The notes beneath the pieces were generated by a model. That model ran no database searches, was not told the origin of the DNA, and saw only the letters and a list, made by a program, of their open reading frames with translations. This document shows positions 26,278 to 35,188 of a stretch of DNA of 64,000 bases, one piece after another (the stretch's first letter is position 1; each line of letters opens with the position of its first letter). The stretch comes from Streptomyces griseiscabiei (GTDB lineage Bacteria > Actinomycetota > Actinomycetes > Streptomycetales > Streptomycetaceae). The stretch spans positions 62,001 to 126,000 of the forward strand of contig NZ_JAGJBZ010000002.1 of NCBI RefSeq assembly GCF_020010925.1. The letters run 5' to 3'. Both the position numbers and the translations under genes were made by a program.

Positions 26278-26982
26278 CTAGTACCAGTTGTTGGCCTGCC
26301 AGAAGGTCCAGGCCTCGCACGGGCTGCCGTAGCGCGATTCCATGTAGTTGAGGCCCCACTTGATCTGCGTGGCCGGGTTGGTCTGCCAGTCGGAACCGGC
26401 GGACGACATCTTGGAGCCGGGCAGCGCCTGGAAGAGACCGTAGGCGCCCGAGGAGGGGTTCACGGCCTTGTAGTTCCAGGTGGACTCGTGGTTCACGATG
26501 TTGCTGAAGCACGTCCACTGGTCGCTGGCCACGACCGCCTTCGCCATCGCCTGGATCTCGGCGACGGTGTACGAACTCTGGGTGGGGATGTCACCGAGTG
26601 AGCCGGCGGCTTCGGACTTGGCCTCGGCTTCCGCCGCCGCCGCTTCCTTCGCCTTGCGCTCCTGCTCAGCCTTCTCCGCGGCCTTCTGCTTGTCGATCGC
26701 GTCCTGGGCCGCCTTCTTACGGGCGGTCTCCTCGGCGTCCTTGCGGGCGCTCGCGTCGGCGGCGATGGCCTGGGCGTCGGCCTGAGCAGTCAGGGACGCG
26801 GTCTGCACCTGGGCCTGCTGGCCCACGGGTATGTCGGCGAGCAACGTGGTGTCGTTCGCGACCGCCTCGGCGTCGTCAGTGGTCTGCGCGGTGCTGCCCG
26901 AGGCAACTCCGACGACACTGCCGACTGCGGTGACCGCAGTGGCCGAGGCCACTGCGAATCCCCGGACCGAAATCCGGCTCAC
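26278..26982 (-). CDS. Secreted lytic transglycosylase-like protein
   Basis: The product is 234 residues from the GTG at 26982, which has GGAAGG seven bases upstream; the ATG at 27000 has a poorer signal. A signal peptide (about 1-35) is followed by an Ala/Lys/Glu-rich helical region (65-140, probable coiled coil) and a C-terminal SLT-like domain. The latter has 'MAKAVVASDQWTCFSNIVNHESTWNYKAVNPSSGAYGLFQALPGSKM' with catalytic Glu in 'HESTW', and two cysteines. It should cleave or bind peptidoglycan outside the membrane. The long upstream gap suggests regulated expression. Confidence 0.88.
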   Translation of the reverse strand: MSRISVRGFAVASATAVTAVGSVVGVASGSTAQTTDDAEAVANDTTLLADIPVGQQAQVQTASLTAQADAQAIAADASARKDAEETARKKAAQDAIDKQKAAEKAEQERKAKEAAAAEAEAKSEAAGSLGDIPTQSSYTVAEIQAMAKAVVASDQWTCFSNIVNHESTWNYKAVNPSSGAYGLFQALPGSKMSSAGSDWQTNPATQIKWGLNYMESRYGSPCEAWTFWQANNWY

Positions 26983-27262
26983 ACGGGTTCCTTCCAGCAT
27001 CGCCCGCCTCGGTGACCCTGGCGGACGCAATCGTGCCCCTGACGCTGGCCTCCCAACTGCGGGGTCACGGAGGCGCGGGCCCGGTGGGCAACTCCCCTGC
27101 GGGGAGCGCCGCGTGGTGCTCGGGCGGCATACGACGACGCTATGGAGTTGACCTGGTGTCGCTGTGGTTCCGTACCGCTGGGGGTACAGGTGTGTCGTAT
27201 GCGGGGCCTGACAGAAATGAGACTCTGCCGTAACCCGACACCGCGAGGCAATTCAGTGGTGA

Positions 27263-27278
27263 GTGTGAAAGCTCACAC
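27263..27278. promoter_or_regulatory. Operator-like palindrome upstream of transglycosylase gene
   Basis: GTGTGAAAGCTCACAC is a 16-base palindrome with 6-base arms around AAGC. The arms resemble a Crp half-site, but the spacer is 4 bases rather than 6. It lies about 280 bases upstream of the start, possibly near a distal promoter. Confidence 0.45.
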
Positions 27279-27372
27279 CTCGTTTGACGCGAGAGATTGA
27301 AGGAAAGCCGCACACGCCGAGGCGCCGCCCGGCTAGGCTGCTGAGCCTTTTGCCGGGCGACGCCCAGGGGTT

Positions 27373-27391
27373 GGGACCACTCAGTGGTCCC
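27373..27391 (-). terminator. Terminator hairpin after phoH
   Basis: GGGACCACT and AGTGGTCCC pair perfectly over 9 bases with a one-base centre (a real hairpin would open a few pairs). It lies 18 bases past the phoH stop on the minus strand. Confidence 0.65.
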
Positions 27392-27409
27392 GGAGTGGTG
27401 TCAGGTGGG

Positions 27410-28735
27410 CTAAATCTGCCCGTCCTCCAGCATTTCGGTCACAAGGGCCGCGATCTGGGACCGTTCGGACCTCGTCAACGTGACGTGGGCGAAGAGCGGA
27501 TGACCCTTCAGCTTCTCCACGACGGCGACGACACCGTCGTAGCGGCCGACGCGCAGGTTGTCGCGCTGGGCCACGTCATGGGTGAGGACCACCCGGGAGT
27601 TGGCGCCGATGCGGGAGAGCACGGTCAGCAGGACGTTCCGCTCCAGCGACTGCGCCTCGTCCACGATCACGAACGCGTCATGGAGCGAGCGTCCGCGGAT
27701 GTGGGTGAGCGGCAGGACCTCAAGCATCCCGCGGGCGGTGACCTCCTCGATGACCTCACGGCTGGTGACCGCGGAGAGCGTGTCGAAGACGGCCTGCGCC
27801 CAGGGGCTCATCTTCTCGGACTCGGAGCCCGGCAGATAGCCCAGCTCCTGCCCGCCGACCGCGTACAGCGGACGGAAGACCATCACCTTCTGGTGCTGGC
27901 GCCGCTCCAGCACGGCCTCCAGACCCGCGCAGAGCGCGAGCGCCGACTTGCCGGTGCCGGCCCGGCCGCCCATCGACAGGATGCCGACGTCCGGGTCGAG
28001 CAGCAGATCCAGCGCGATGCGCTGCTCCGCGCTGCGGCCCTTGATGCCGAAGGCCTCCCGGTCGCCCCGCACGAGGCGGATGTTGCCGTCGGGCGTCACC
28101 CGGCCGAGGGCCTTGCCGCGCTCCGACTGGATCGTCAGACCGGTGTGCACGGGCAGGGTGCTCGCCTCGGGGACGTAGATCGACCCCTCCTCGAACAGAA
28201 TGTCGACCTGCTCGCCGGGCAGGGTCAGCTCGGACATCCCGGTCCACCCGGAGGCGTCCGTGATGGCCAGCTCCGCGCGGTACTCCTCGGCGAGGAGGCC
28301 CACGGAGGACGCCTTGATCCTGAGCGGGAGATCCTTCGACACCACGGTGACGTCGAATCCCTCGGCCTGCAGATTGCGGGCGACCGCCAGGATGCGGGAG
28401 TCGTTGTCCCCCAGGCGGTAGCCGCTCGGCAGCACGCTGGGATCCGAGTGATTGAGCTCGACCCTCACTGTGCCGCCGAGTTCCCCGATCGGGATGGGGG
28501 CGTCGAGGCGGCCGTGCCGGACCCGGAACTCGTCGAGCAGACGCAGGGCCTGCCGGGCGAAGTAGCCGAGCTCGGGATGGTGCCTCTTCGCCTCCAGCTC
28601 CGTCACCACGACGATCGGCAGCACGACTTCGTGCTCGTCGAAGCGGTTCAGGGCGTTCGGGTCGGCCAGCAGGACGCTGGTGTCGAGGACGTAGGTGCGC
28701 CGGTCTGGCATACGGCGCTTTGTGCTGGTCACCAC
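27410..28735 (-). CDS. PhoH2-type protein (PIN domain plus PhoH ATPase)
   Basis: The product is 441 residues. The N-terminal PIN domain (about 10-150) carries '[12 protein letters not shown]', 'VVVTELEAK' and further acidic residues of the nuclease site. The C-terminal PhoH ATPase/helicase domain (about 235-441) has Walker A '[15 protein letters not shown]' and Walker B '[10 protein letters not shown]'. Such fused proteins unwind and cleave RNA in other actinobacteria. The start is GTG at 28735 or 28732, or ATG at 28711; a clear Shine-Dalgarno sequence is lacking. Confidence 0.92.
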   Translation of the reverse strand: MVTSTKRRMPDRRTYVLDTSVLLADPNALNRFDEHEVVLPIVVVTELEAKRHHPELGYFARQALRLLDEFRVRHGRLDAPIPIGELGGTVRVELNHSDPSVLPSGYRLGDNDSRILAVARNLQAEGFDVTVVSKDLPLRIKASSVGLLAEEYRAELAITDASGWTGMSELTLPGEQVDILFEEGSIYVPEASTLPVHTGLTIQSERGKALGRVTPDGNIRLVRGDREAFGIKGRSAEQRIALDLLLDPDVGILSMGGRAGTGKSALALCAGLEAVLERRQHQKVMVFRPLYAVGGQELGYLPGSESEKMSPWAQAVFDTLSAVTSREVIEEVTARGMLEVLPLTHIRGRSLHDAFVIVDEAQSLERNVLLTVLSRIGANSRVVLTHDVAQRDNLRVGRYDGVVAVVEKLKGHPLFAHVTLTRSERSQIAALVTEMLEDGQI

Positions 28736-29061
28736 GGAAGGACGTACCCCCTCGGATGAGGTCGGGGAGCGACGGGATGGAACTGGGCCGGTCGACGGCG
28801 CCGTTGCACGGGCCGGTGACCGGCCCTCCGCTGCTTCGTCCGTGCTGTGACCGCACGATCGGGCTGGTGCAAAGGGCCTCCCGGGCGGACGGCCCCGAGC
28901 CGCCCGCTGAGATCCGACACCCGTGGTTCGGGTGTCGACCTGACTGGCTTATGCCCTCGAACATGCGCCGCCATGCCAAGCGGTACGACGGCGTCCCGGT
29001 GAACTCCTCGTTACTTCTGTCCCGATGGGGGTGGTGCACACCTCACCCGAAATACGGAGTT
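28736..29061. other. Gap between prenyltransferase end and phoH start
   Basis: About 325 bases hold two hairpins. One at 28915-28937 has 9-bp arms CGACACCCG/CGGGTGTCG and suits a terminator for the prenyltransferase gene. A second at 28810-28826 has GGGCCGGT/ACCGGCCC. The phoH promoter should lie left of these. No gene is visible. Confidence 0.5.
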
Positions 29062-29835
29062 TCAGCCTCCGTAACGACGGTGTCGCACCGCGTAGTCACG
29101 CATCGCGCGCAGGAAGTCGACCTTCCGGAAGGCCGGCCAGAAGACGTCGCAGAAGTAGTACTCGGAGTGGGCGGTCTGCCAGAGCATGAATCCGGACAGC
29201 CGCTGCTCGCCACTCGTGCGGATCACCAGATCCGGGTCGGGCTGGTCGACGGTGTAGAGATGCCGGCCGATCATGTCGATGTCGACGGACTCGGCGAGCT
29301 CCTCCATCGCGGTGCCCTTCTCCTGCGCCTCCAGGAGCATGGAGCGGACCGCGTCGGCGATCTCCTGGCGTCCGCCGTACCCGATGGCGACGTTGACCAG
29401 TATCCCGTCGACGTCCGCGGTGGACTCCTCGGCCTCCTTGAGGGCGCTCTGCATCCCGGGGGACAGCAGGTCCATCGCCCCCACGTGGTGCACCCGCCAG
29501 CGGCCGTCGGCGGCCAGGGAGCGGACGGTGTCCTCGATGATGCCCAGCAGCGGGACGAGCTCTTCCTTGGGCCGGTTGAAGTTGTCCGTGGAGAGCAGCC
29601 AGAGCGTGACGACCTTCACGTCCGTCTCGGTGCACCAGCCGAGGAACTCCTCGATCTTCTGGGCGCCGGCCTGGTGACCCTCCATGGTGGTGGAGCCCGC
29701 CGCCTTCGCCCAGCGCCGACTGCCGTCCACGATGACGCCGATGTGCTTGGGCACCTGGGCGTGGTCGAGATGGCCCTCGACCCTGCGTGCGTAGACCCTG
29801 ACCAGCAGGCCGCGCAGTGTGTCGCGCAGGTTCAC
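29062..29835 (-). CDS. uppS: Isoprenyl (cis-prenyl) transferase, UppS family
   Basis: The product is 257 residues from the GTG at 29835, with GGAGGGG upstream. It contains the cis-prenyltransferase motifs: 'HIGVIVDGSRRWAK', 'LWLLSTDNFNRP', 'NVAIGYGGRQEI', 'DLVIRTSGEQRLSGFMLWQ' and 'EYYFCDVFWPAF'. The enzyme condenses IPP onto a prenyl diphosphate with cis geometry for polyprenyl carriers of wall synthesis. Motif 1 is normally DGNxRWA; here the Asn is Ser, while Asp and the Arg residues remain. Streptomyces usually carry more than one paralogue, so this may not be the main undecaprenyl synthase. Confidence 0.92.
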   Translation of the reverse strand: MNLRDTLRGLLVRVYARRVEGHLDHAQVPKHIGVIVDGSRRWAKAAGSTTMEGHQAGAQKIEEFLGWCTETDVKVVTLWLLSTDNFNRPKEELVPLLGIIEDTVRSLAADGRWRVHHVGAMDLLSPGMQSALKEAEESTADVDGILVNVAIGYGGRQEIADAVRSMLLEAQEKGTAMEELAESVDIDMIGRHLYTVDQPDPDLVIRTSGEQRLSGFMLWQTAHSEYYFCDVFWPAFRKVDFLRAMRDYAVRHRRYGG

Positions 29836-30544
29836 GTGTTCCAGCCCCTCCGATGCGGTGGCAGTCCCCTTGGTTGGCAGAGCCTACCGGGGCTGGAGGC
29901 CAACTCCGCCAAGGGGTGTGCGGGGTTGGGGCGGCCCCGGGGCCGGGGGAGAGGCCCCCTGGAGGACCGGGCTTCCGGCGGGCGCGGGGCGGACTTCCGA
30001 CGGACGGGGGGTGACCCCCGACGCACGGAGGGCCGACTTCCGGGCCGACTTCCGGGCAGAAAAAACGGGCCGGTCCGTGGGGGGAGACGGACCGGCCCGA
30101 GGGGGGGTTTCCACCATAACCCTTCGTGAGTGATGCTGCGTGCATCGGCGCCCTACAACTACTCTCCGGAGCCGGACGACAGCGTGGCGGTGAGTGCGGA
30201 ACCGTTCATTCAGGGTGTGATCGAGGGGTGATCATGGCTGAATCCCGGCGAATTCCAAGGAGGAATGAAGGAATCCGGCGTGGAATGTGGGGTTTGCGCA
30301 TTCTTGTGCGACTTCCGAGGAGATACGGCCCGACGCCCCCGTGTGGGTGATGCGCGGCCGGAACGCGTGCTTGACGCCCCCGAGGTGGCACGCGGCTTCG
30401 CGCAGCCCCCTCCACTGCGCGACGCCGCCCCGCGCAGCTTTGCTCACGCGAATTACCTTGGTCTGAACCTACGCGAGTAGACCCGGAGAAGCCAAGCCGG
30501 AGGCGATAACGATGTGGACACCGACAAAGACGCCCACCCCGGTC
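29836..30544. other. Large intergenic region with minus-strand terminator
   Basis: About 700 bases without a convincing gene. A GC-rich part at 29985-30060 repeats ACTTCCG several times. A strong hairpin with a T-run on the minus strand lies at 30060-30099. To its right, minus-strand frames of about 70 codons (for example 30232-30447) show no family. An unannotated short RNA ending at the hairpin is possible, since the nearest minus-strand gene end is 445 bases away. Confidence 0.45.
30060..30099 (-). terminator. Rho-independent terminator, minus strand
   Basis: Arms 30066-30078 and 30087-30099 pair perfectly over 13 bases (CGGGCCGGTCCGT) around an 8-base loop. On the minus strand the hairpin is followed by six T residues. 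This canonical form is uncommon in Streptomyces, yet no gene ends immediately upstream of it. Confidence 0.8.
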
Positions 30545-31342
30545 TCAGCGCCCGCCCGGCCTCCGGACCTCGAAGAGCTGCCGTGTGCTGTGCGCGACGA
30601 ACGGGCCCTCGCTCTCGATCCGCTCGTGCAGCGACCGGAGCTGCGGCAGATACCCCTCGACGGCGAACCCGGGCACCATCCAGACGACCTTCCTGAGGAA
30701 GTGCACGACGGCGGCGATGTCGTAGAACTCCATGCGCAGGCGCTCGGCCCGCAGATCCACGACCTCCAGCCCGGCGGCCTCGGCGTCGGCACGCTCACGG
30801 TCCGGGTGGCGTGCGCTGCGGGACTCCTCCGGCAGCGGTCCGGTGAAGTGCTCGACCAGCTCGAAGACACTGTTCGGGCCCACATGCTGCGCGAAGTACG
30901 TGCCACCGGGCGTGAGCACCCGGGCGATCTCCGACCAGTGGGCCCGCACCGGATGCCTGCTGGTGACCAGGTCGAACACGGCGTCCCCGAACGGCAGCGG
31001 CGCGTCCTCGGGACTGGCCACCACCAGCGCGCCCCGCGGCCGCAGCAGCGCGGTGGCCCTGGCGATGTTCGGCGGCCAGCCCTCGGTGGCGACGGTCACC
31101 GCCGGGAGGCCGGGCGCGGAGGCGAGCACTTCCCCGCCCCCGGTCTGGATGTCCAGCGCCACCGAGGCCCGCCCCAGCCGCTCCGCCATGCCGCGCGCGT
31201 ACCCCCACGAAGGGCGCGCCTCCGTGGCCCGTCCTTCGAACCACGAGAAGTCCCAGCCGTCGGTCGACACGGCATCCCCTTCGGCGACGAGCGCTTCGAA
31301 GGTGGGGGAGGGCAGAGGGGAACGCGAGGGACGGGAGGCCAT
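30545..31342 (-). CDS. SAM-dependent methyltransferase
   Basis: The product is 265 residues from the ATG at 31342, with GGAGG upstream. The class I fold shows a weak motif I ('VALDIQTGGGEVLA'), 'VTVATEGWPPNIARA', 'APLPFGDAVFDLVTSRHPV' (motif II/post-II) and 'IARVLTPGGTYFAQHVG'. The methyl acceptor is unknown. It ends 445 bases before the hairpin at 30060-30099. It follows ahpD on the same strand across a strong hairpin. Confidence 0.88.
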   Translation of the reverse strand: MASRPSRSPLPSPTFEALVAEGDAVSTDGWDFSWFEGRATEARPSWGYARGMAERLGRASVALDIQTGGGEVLASAPGLPAVTVATEGWPPNIARATALLRPRGALVVASPEDAPLPFGDAVFDLVTSRHPVRAHWSEIARVLTPGGTYFAQHVGPNSVFELVEHFTGPLPEESRSARHPDRERADAEAAGLEVVDLRAERLRMEFYDIAAVVHFLRKVVWMVPGFAVEGYLPQLRSLHERIESEGPFVAHSTRQLFEVRRPGGR

Positions 31343-31388
31343 GAGGGGATCCTCCCCGGGACGGGAGGAGACCGGCGACCGGTTTTCC

Positions 31389-31436
31389 GGCGCCCCTGGA
31401 CGGCGGCGGGCGCGGCCCCCGCCGTCCAGGGGCGCC
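31389..31436 (-). terminator. Long hairpin between ahpD and methyltransferase
   Basis: Arms 31389-31406 and 31419-31436 pair perfectly over 18 bases with a 12-base loop. It lies 58 bases beyond the ahpD stop and just upstream of the methyltransferase start, so it probably ends the ahpD transcript. Its right arm runs into a copy of the dispersed GC repeat. Confidence 0.7.
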
Positions 31437-31460
31437 GGGAACTGCGCGAGAAGCCCCACC
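31429..31460 (+). repeat. Dispersed intergenic repeat, copy 2 (divergent)
   Basis: GGGGCGCCGGGAACTGCGCG is followed by AGAAGCCCCACCGG. It differs from copy 1 by one base in the core and diverges after it. It overlaps the hairpin at 31389-31436. Confidence 0.6.
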
Positions 31461-31493
31461 GGACCCGCACCCGAAAACGCGCCCCCACACGCC

Positions 31494-32027
31494 CTACTCG
31501 GAGAGAACCGCCTCCGCCTCCAACGTGACCCCCACCGCCCCCACCACCGAAGCGACCCGGAACACCTCCTGCACACTCTCCCGGCTCACCCCGGCCGCCC
31601 GCAGCGCCCGCTCGTGCGAATCCAGACACTCCCCGCACCCATTGATCGCGGACACGGCGAACGCCCACATCTCGTGGTCGACCCTGTCCACCCCGGGATC
31701 ACCGATGACGTTCATCCGCAGTCCCGTCCGCAGCCCGCCGTACTCGTGGTCGGACAGCAGATGCCGTGTACGGAAGAAGACGTTGCTCAGCGCCATCGTC
31801 GCCGCCGCGGACTTCGCCGCCGTGTACGCCTCCGCCGACAGCCGCGCCCCGGCCTCCGGCCCCAGCGTCCGCAACACGATCGCCGAGCGGGAGGCGATCG
31901 CCGTCACCAGCACCGTCCCCCACAGCTGCTGTTCCGACAGCGAGGAGTCGCCGAGGACGGCGTCCAGGTTGCGGCGGAGGTCCTTCGCGTAGTCCGGAAT
32001 CACGGACCTCAAGGCATCGAGCGACAT
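31494..32027 (-). CDS. ahpD: AhpD-like alkylhydroperoxidase
   Basis: The product is 177 residues, the standard AhpD length, from the ATG at 32027. The active site is complete: Glu119, Cys131 and Cys134 in 'NGCGEC', and His138 in 'DSHE'. AhpD reduces peroxides, or serves as electron adaptor between lipoamide and the peroxiredoxin AhpC. No ahpC or oxyR is adjacent, which is unusual. The ABC exporter operon lies upstream on the same strand after 111 bases. Confidence 0.93.
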   Translation of the reverse strand: MSLDALRSVIPDYAKDLRRNLDAVLGDSSLSEQQLWGTVLVTAIASRSAIVLRTLGPEAGARLSAEAYTAAKSAAATMALSNVFFRTRHLLSDHEYGGLRTGLRMNVIGDPGVDRVDHEMWAFAVSAINGCGECLDSHERALRAAGVSRESVQEVFRVASVVGAVGVTLEAEAVLSE

Positions 32028-32138
32028 GGCGTCCTCATATCCGGGGGCGGGCGGCTGACGGGGACCGACGGGCACCAGTGTGGCTGGTGCCGCGGGAACC
32101 CCGTGGCACCGGCCCACGCCCCGCGCCGCCGCACCGGC

Positions 32139-34496
32139 CTACTCCGTACGCAGCCCCTCCGGCCGCATCAACCGCATCAGGGGCGGCATGCTCAGCGCCG
32201 TCACCAGGAGGACGACGCCCGCGCCGATGCCGGTCATCGACAGCACGCTCGGCCAGTCCACGCCCACCGGCCTGTTCGTCATCTTCAGCAGGACCGCGCC
32301 GAGGGTCAGACCGACCGCCGACGCGAGGGCCAGGCCCAGCGTGATCGGGACGGCGGTCTGCCACAGCACGGACAGGCCGAGCGTGCGCCGCCGTGTGCCG
32401 AAGGCGACCAGAGCCGACAGCAGCTTCCGGCGTTCGCGCAACTGTTCGAGCTGGGAGACGAGGAGGCTCGCGCCGATGAGGACCAGCACGGCGGACGCGC
32501 CGACCAGCAGACCGGTGCGGATGTCCGCGAACTCGTCGGCCCGCGTGGTCGACTCCCACTCCCAGGTCCGGATGAGCGGATCGATCGCCACGGCCGCGTT
32601 GCGCACCTCGTCGAGGGCGTTCGGCACGGTGGGGTCGGTCCGTACGTAGACGGTGCTGTGGAGCAGCGGCTCCGTCTTCGCGGGCAGGGCACCCGGGGTG
32701 ACCATCAGCCCGTCCGTCCCGGGCCGCAGCGAATCGGCGCGCCCGGACACCTTCTTCACCTCGGCCGGCAGCTTCCAGGCGATCTCCGGCCCCGACCCGT
32801 TCCCGTCGTAGGACGGGTCGAAGTACAACGTGTTCCCGGCGGTGCCGAGCCGCGCCAGGCCGGGGTCCGCCGCGGCGCCCACGACGAAGACGTCGCCGTC
32901 CTGGCAGGAGGGGATGTCGGCCAGTTCGCGCAGCGCCGCGCAGTCGCCGACGGTCAGCCCGTACAGCCCCTCGGGGTCCTTGGCACGGGCCGAGACGTCG
33001 ACGGTGGACAGCGCGGCCGTGGCCGCGGCGCCCTCGGCCCGCCCCAGCTCCTTGCCCGCGACGCTCACCGGGAGATCGCGCGGCAGGACCAGCTCCATCT
33101 GGGCCCGGGCCGTGTCCTTCCCGGTCGAACTCGTGAACCTGCCCTCGACCCCGGCGAACAGCATCTGCAGGGCGATCGCGCCGGCCACCGCCACCGCGAT
33201 GCCGTTGACCATGCGCGCCGCCGAGCCGCTGCTCAGCTGGAGTCTGCGGACGGCCAGTTGCCAGGACAGGGCGCCGGAGCCCAGCCGGGCGACGAACGCC
33301 TCGACCACCCAGGGCAGCAGCGCGGTGATGCCGAAGAGCAGCAGCACGACACCGCCGGTCACCATGTACTCGTTGAAGTTCCCGTTCTCCGACCCCTGGC
33401 CGACCATCGGGTAGAGCAGGGCGAGACCGCCGAGCGGCAGCAGCAGCCGCCACCAGAGCCTGCGGTGCGCGGGCTTGGCCGTACGGACCACACCGAGCGG
33501 TTCGATCACGACGCCGCGCAGCGCGAACAGGGTGACGAGGACGGCGGCGGCCGGCACCGCGAGCGCCACCAGCAGGGCGAGGCCGACGGAGGGGTTCAGG
33601 TAGCTGGGGAAGACACTGACATCGAGCACCTCGACCGAACCGGCGATCTCCCTGCCCAGCAGGAAGAACCCGGTGCCGAAGACCAGCCCCAGCACGGCGC
33701 CCGCGAGGGCCTCGCCCGCCGCGATCCGGCGCGTCATCCGCCCGTCGGAACCGACCAGCCGCAGCGCCGCCAGCCTGCGGTCCCGCCGCTCGCCGCCGAA
33801 CCGTACGGCCGTCGCGATGAAGACGGCCACCGGCATCAGCAGCACCACGAACACGACCAGCGTGAGCAGTACCAGGACCGGGTCCATCTCCTCCTCGGGC
33901 TGGTCGGCGGTGGACCACCCGAACTGGTCGATCCGGTACACCACCGAGTCGTCGAGCCGTGCGGCCAGTCCCTCGGCGCCCGCGTAGTAGGTGAGTTCAC
34001 CGGGGCCGATCAGTCCCTCCTCGCCGATGCTGCCCACCGTTTCGTACGGCAGCCGGTCGCGCAGCATCTTCCCGGCGTCCGACTTCAGCAGGTCGGCGAG
34101 GGCGGGGGAGACGACCATGTCGCCCGGCGCGGGGAACTTCCCGACGCCCGGCGGCAGCGGCGCGTCCGCGCCCTCGGGTTCGAGGAGCCGTCCCCGTATC
34201 TCCTGATACCGGTACTCGGTGTCGGTGTCGGCGACGATCAGGCTCTTGTCGGTCGGCTTGGACGTGGAGTTGTCCTGGAGATAGCCGATTCCCTGGTCCT
34301 CCCGGGCCTTCTCCCGGGCGTCGCGGGTCGTGAGCGCGCTCGGTACGGCCGCGGTGAGCAGCAGCAGCGCCACCCCGAGGCCGACCCCGACCGCGGTGAG
34401 CACGGCGCGCACCCAGCCCTCACGGCCCCCGGTGAAGGTGAACCGCACCCCCATCGCCAGGTCCCGGTACCACTGGCGGACCGTGGCCGAGCTCAT
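32139..34496 (-). CDS. FtsX-like ABC transporter permease
   Basis: The product is 785 residues. An N-terminal membrane helix ('AVLTAVGVGLGVALLLLTAAV') precedes a periplasm-side domain (about 60-205). A first FtsX core with three or four helices follows (215-410), then a second extracytoplasmic domain (440-650) and a final helix bundle (655-780). This MacB-like duplicated layout is typical of peptide or lipid exporters and immunity pumps. It overlaps the ATPase gene by 4 bases. Confidence 0.92.
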   Translation of the reverse strand: MSSATVRQWYRDLAMGVRFTFTGGREGWVRAVLTAVGVGLGVALLLLTAAVPSALTTRDAREKAREDQGIGYLQDNSTSKPTDKSLIVADTDTEYRYQEIRGRLLEPEGADAPLPPGVGKFPAPGDMVVSPALADLLKSDAGKMLRDRLPYETVGSIGEEGLIGPGELTYYAGAEGLAARLDDSVVYRIDQFGWSTADQPEEEMDPVLVLLTLVVFVVLLMPVAVFIATAVRFGGERRDRRLAALRLVGSDGRMTRRIAAGEALAGAVLGLVFGTGFFLLGREIAGSVEVLDVSVFPSYLNPSVGLALLVALAVPAAAVLVTLFALRGVVIEPLGVVRTAKPAHRRLWWRLLLPLGGLALLYPMVGQGSENGNFNEYMVTGGVVLLLFGITALLPWVVEAFVARLGSGALSWQLAVRRLQLSSGSAARMVNGIAVAVAGAIALQMLFAGVEGRFTSSTGKDTARAQMELVLPRDLPVSVAGKELGRAEGAAATAALSTVDVSARAKDPEGLYGLTVGDCAALRELADIPSCQDGDVFVVGAAADPGLARLGTAGNTLYFDPSYDGNGSGPEIAWKLPAEVKKVSGRADSLRPGTDGLMVTPGALPAKTEPLLHSTVYVRTDPTVPNALDEVRNAAVAIDPLIRTWEWESTTRADEFADIRTGLLVGASAVLVLIGASLLVSQLEQLRERRKLLSALVAFGTRRRTLGLSVLWQTAVPITLGLALASAVGLTLGAVLLKMTNRPVGVDWPSVLSMTGIGAGVVLLVTALSMPPLMRLMRPEGLRTE

Positions 34497-35188
34497 ACGA
34501 TGCGCTCCATGTCCCGCGACTTCCCGTCCCGTACGACGATCTCGCGGTCCGAGTACGCGGCGACCCGCGCCTCGTGCGTGACGAGGACGACGGCGGCGTT
34601 GGTGGAGCGGGCGGCCTCGGTGAGCAGTTCCATCACGCGCTCGCCGTTGAGCGAGTCGAGCGCTCCGGTGGGCTCGTCCGCGAAGAGCACCCGGGGGCTG
34701 GTGACCAGGGCACGGGCCACGGCGACCCGCTGGCCCTGACCGCCGGAGACCTCACCGGGACGCTTGCGCGCGAGGTCGTCGACCTCCAGCCGCTGCATCC
34801 AGCCGAGCGCGGTCTTCTCGGCCTCCTTGCGGGAGCCGCCGTTCAGCCGCAGCGGCAGCGCCACGTTCTCCACACAGGTCAGCTCCGGCACCAGCTGGCC
34901 GAACTGGAAGACGAACCCGAACTCGCTGCGCCGCAGCGCGCTGCGCTGGGCGTCGTTCATGGTGGCCATCTCCCGGCCGTTGTACGTGATCGAGCCCGAG
35001 TCGGGCGGCACGATCCCGGCGAGGCAGTGCAGCAGTGTCGACTTGCCGGAGCCGGAGGGGCCCATCACCGCGACGACCTCGCCGGGGTGGATGGAGAACT
35101 CCGCGCCGTCCAGCGCGGTGGTCGGACCGTACGCCTTGCGCAGATCGGTCGCGACGAGCAGGGAACCGGCGGGGGGCGGCGTGGTCAC
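34493..35188 (-). CDS. ABC transporter ATP-binding protein
   Basis: The product is 231 residues from a GTG that overlaps the padR stop by 4 bases (GTGA). It shows Walker A 'GPSGSGKST', Q-loop 'FVFQFGQL', signature 'VSGGQGQRVAVARAL' (SGGQ), Walker B 'VLFADEPTGALD' and the H-loop 'VTHE'. It is the LolD/MacB-like motor for the permease encoded next. All catalytic residues are present. Confidence 0.96.
   Translation of the reverse strand: MTTPPPAGSLLVATDLRKAYGPTTALDGAEFSIHPGEVVAVMGPSGSGKSTLLHCLAGIVPPDSGSITYNGREMATMNDAQRSALRRSEFGFVFQFGQLVPELTCVENVALPLRLNGGSRKEAEKTALGWMQRLEVDDLARKRPGEVSGGQGQRVAVARALVTSPRVLFADEPTGALDSLNGERVMELLTEAARSTNAAVVLVTHEARVAAYSDREIVVRDGKSRDMERIV

Larger units (their letters stand above)
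26983..27409. other. Long upstream region of transglycosylase gene
   Basis: About 430 bases without a gene. It holds a 6-bp CTCCCC/GGGGAG hairpin near 27090-27105, a 16-bp palindrome at 27263-27278 and the PhoH terminator at 27373-27391. I looked for c-di-AMP (ydaO) riboswitch elements, which often precede wall hydrolase genes in Streptomyces, and did not find the conserved core. Confidence 0.5.

Noticed and set aside
27263..27278. True Crp site
   Set aside because: Half-sites match but the spacer is 4 bases, not 6.
26983..27300. c-di-AMP (ydaO) riboswitch before the transglycosylase-like gene
   Set aside because: The conserved core elements expected for this riboswitch could not be found on the minus strand; only simple hairpins are present.
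30126..30480. Small proteins of about 70 codons in the large gap
   Set aside because: Several overlapping frames are open on both strands, none with a good start signal or recognisable family; high GC alone explains them.
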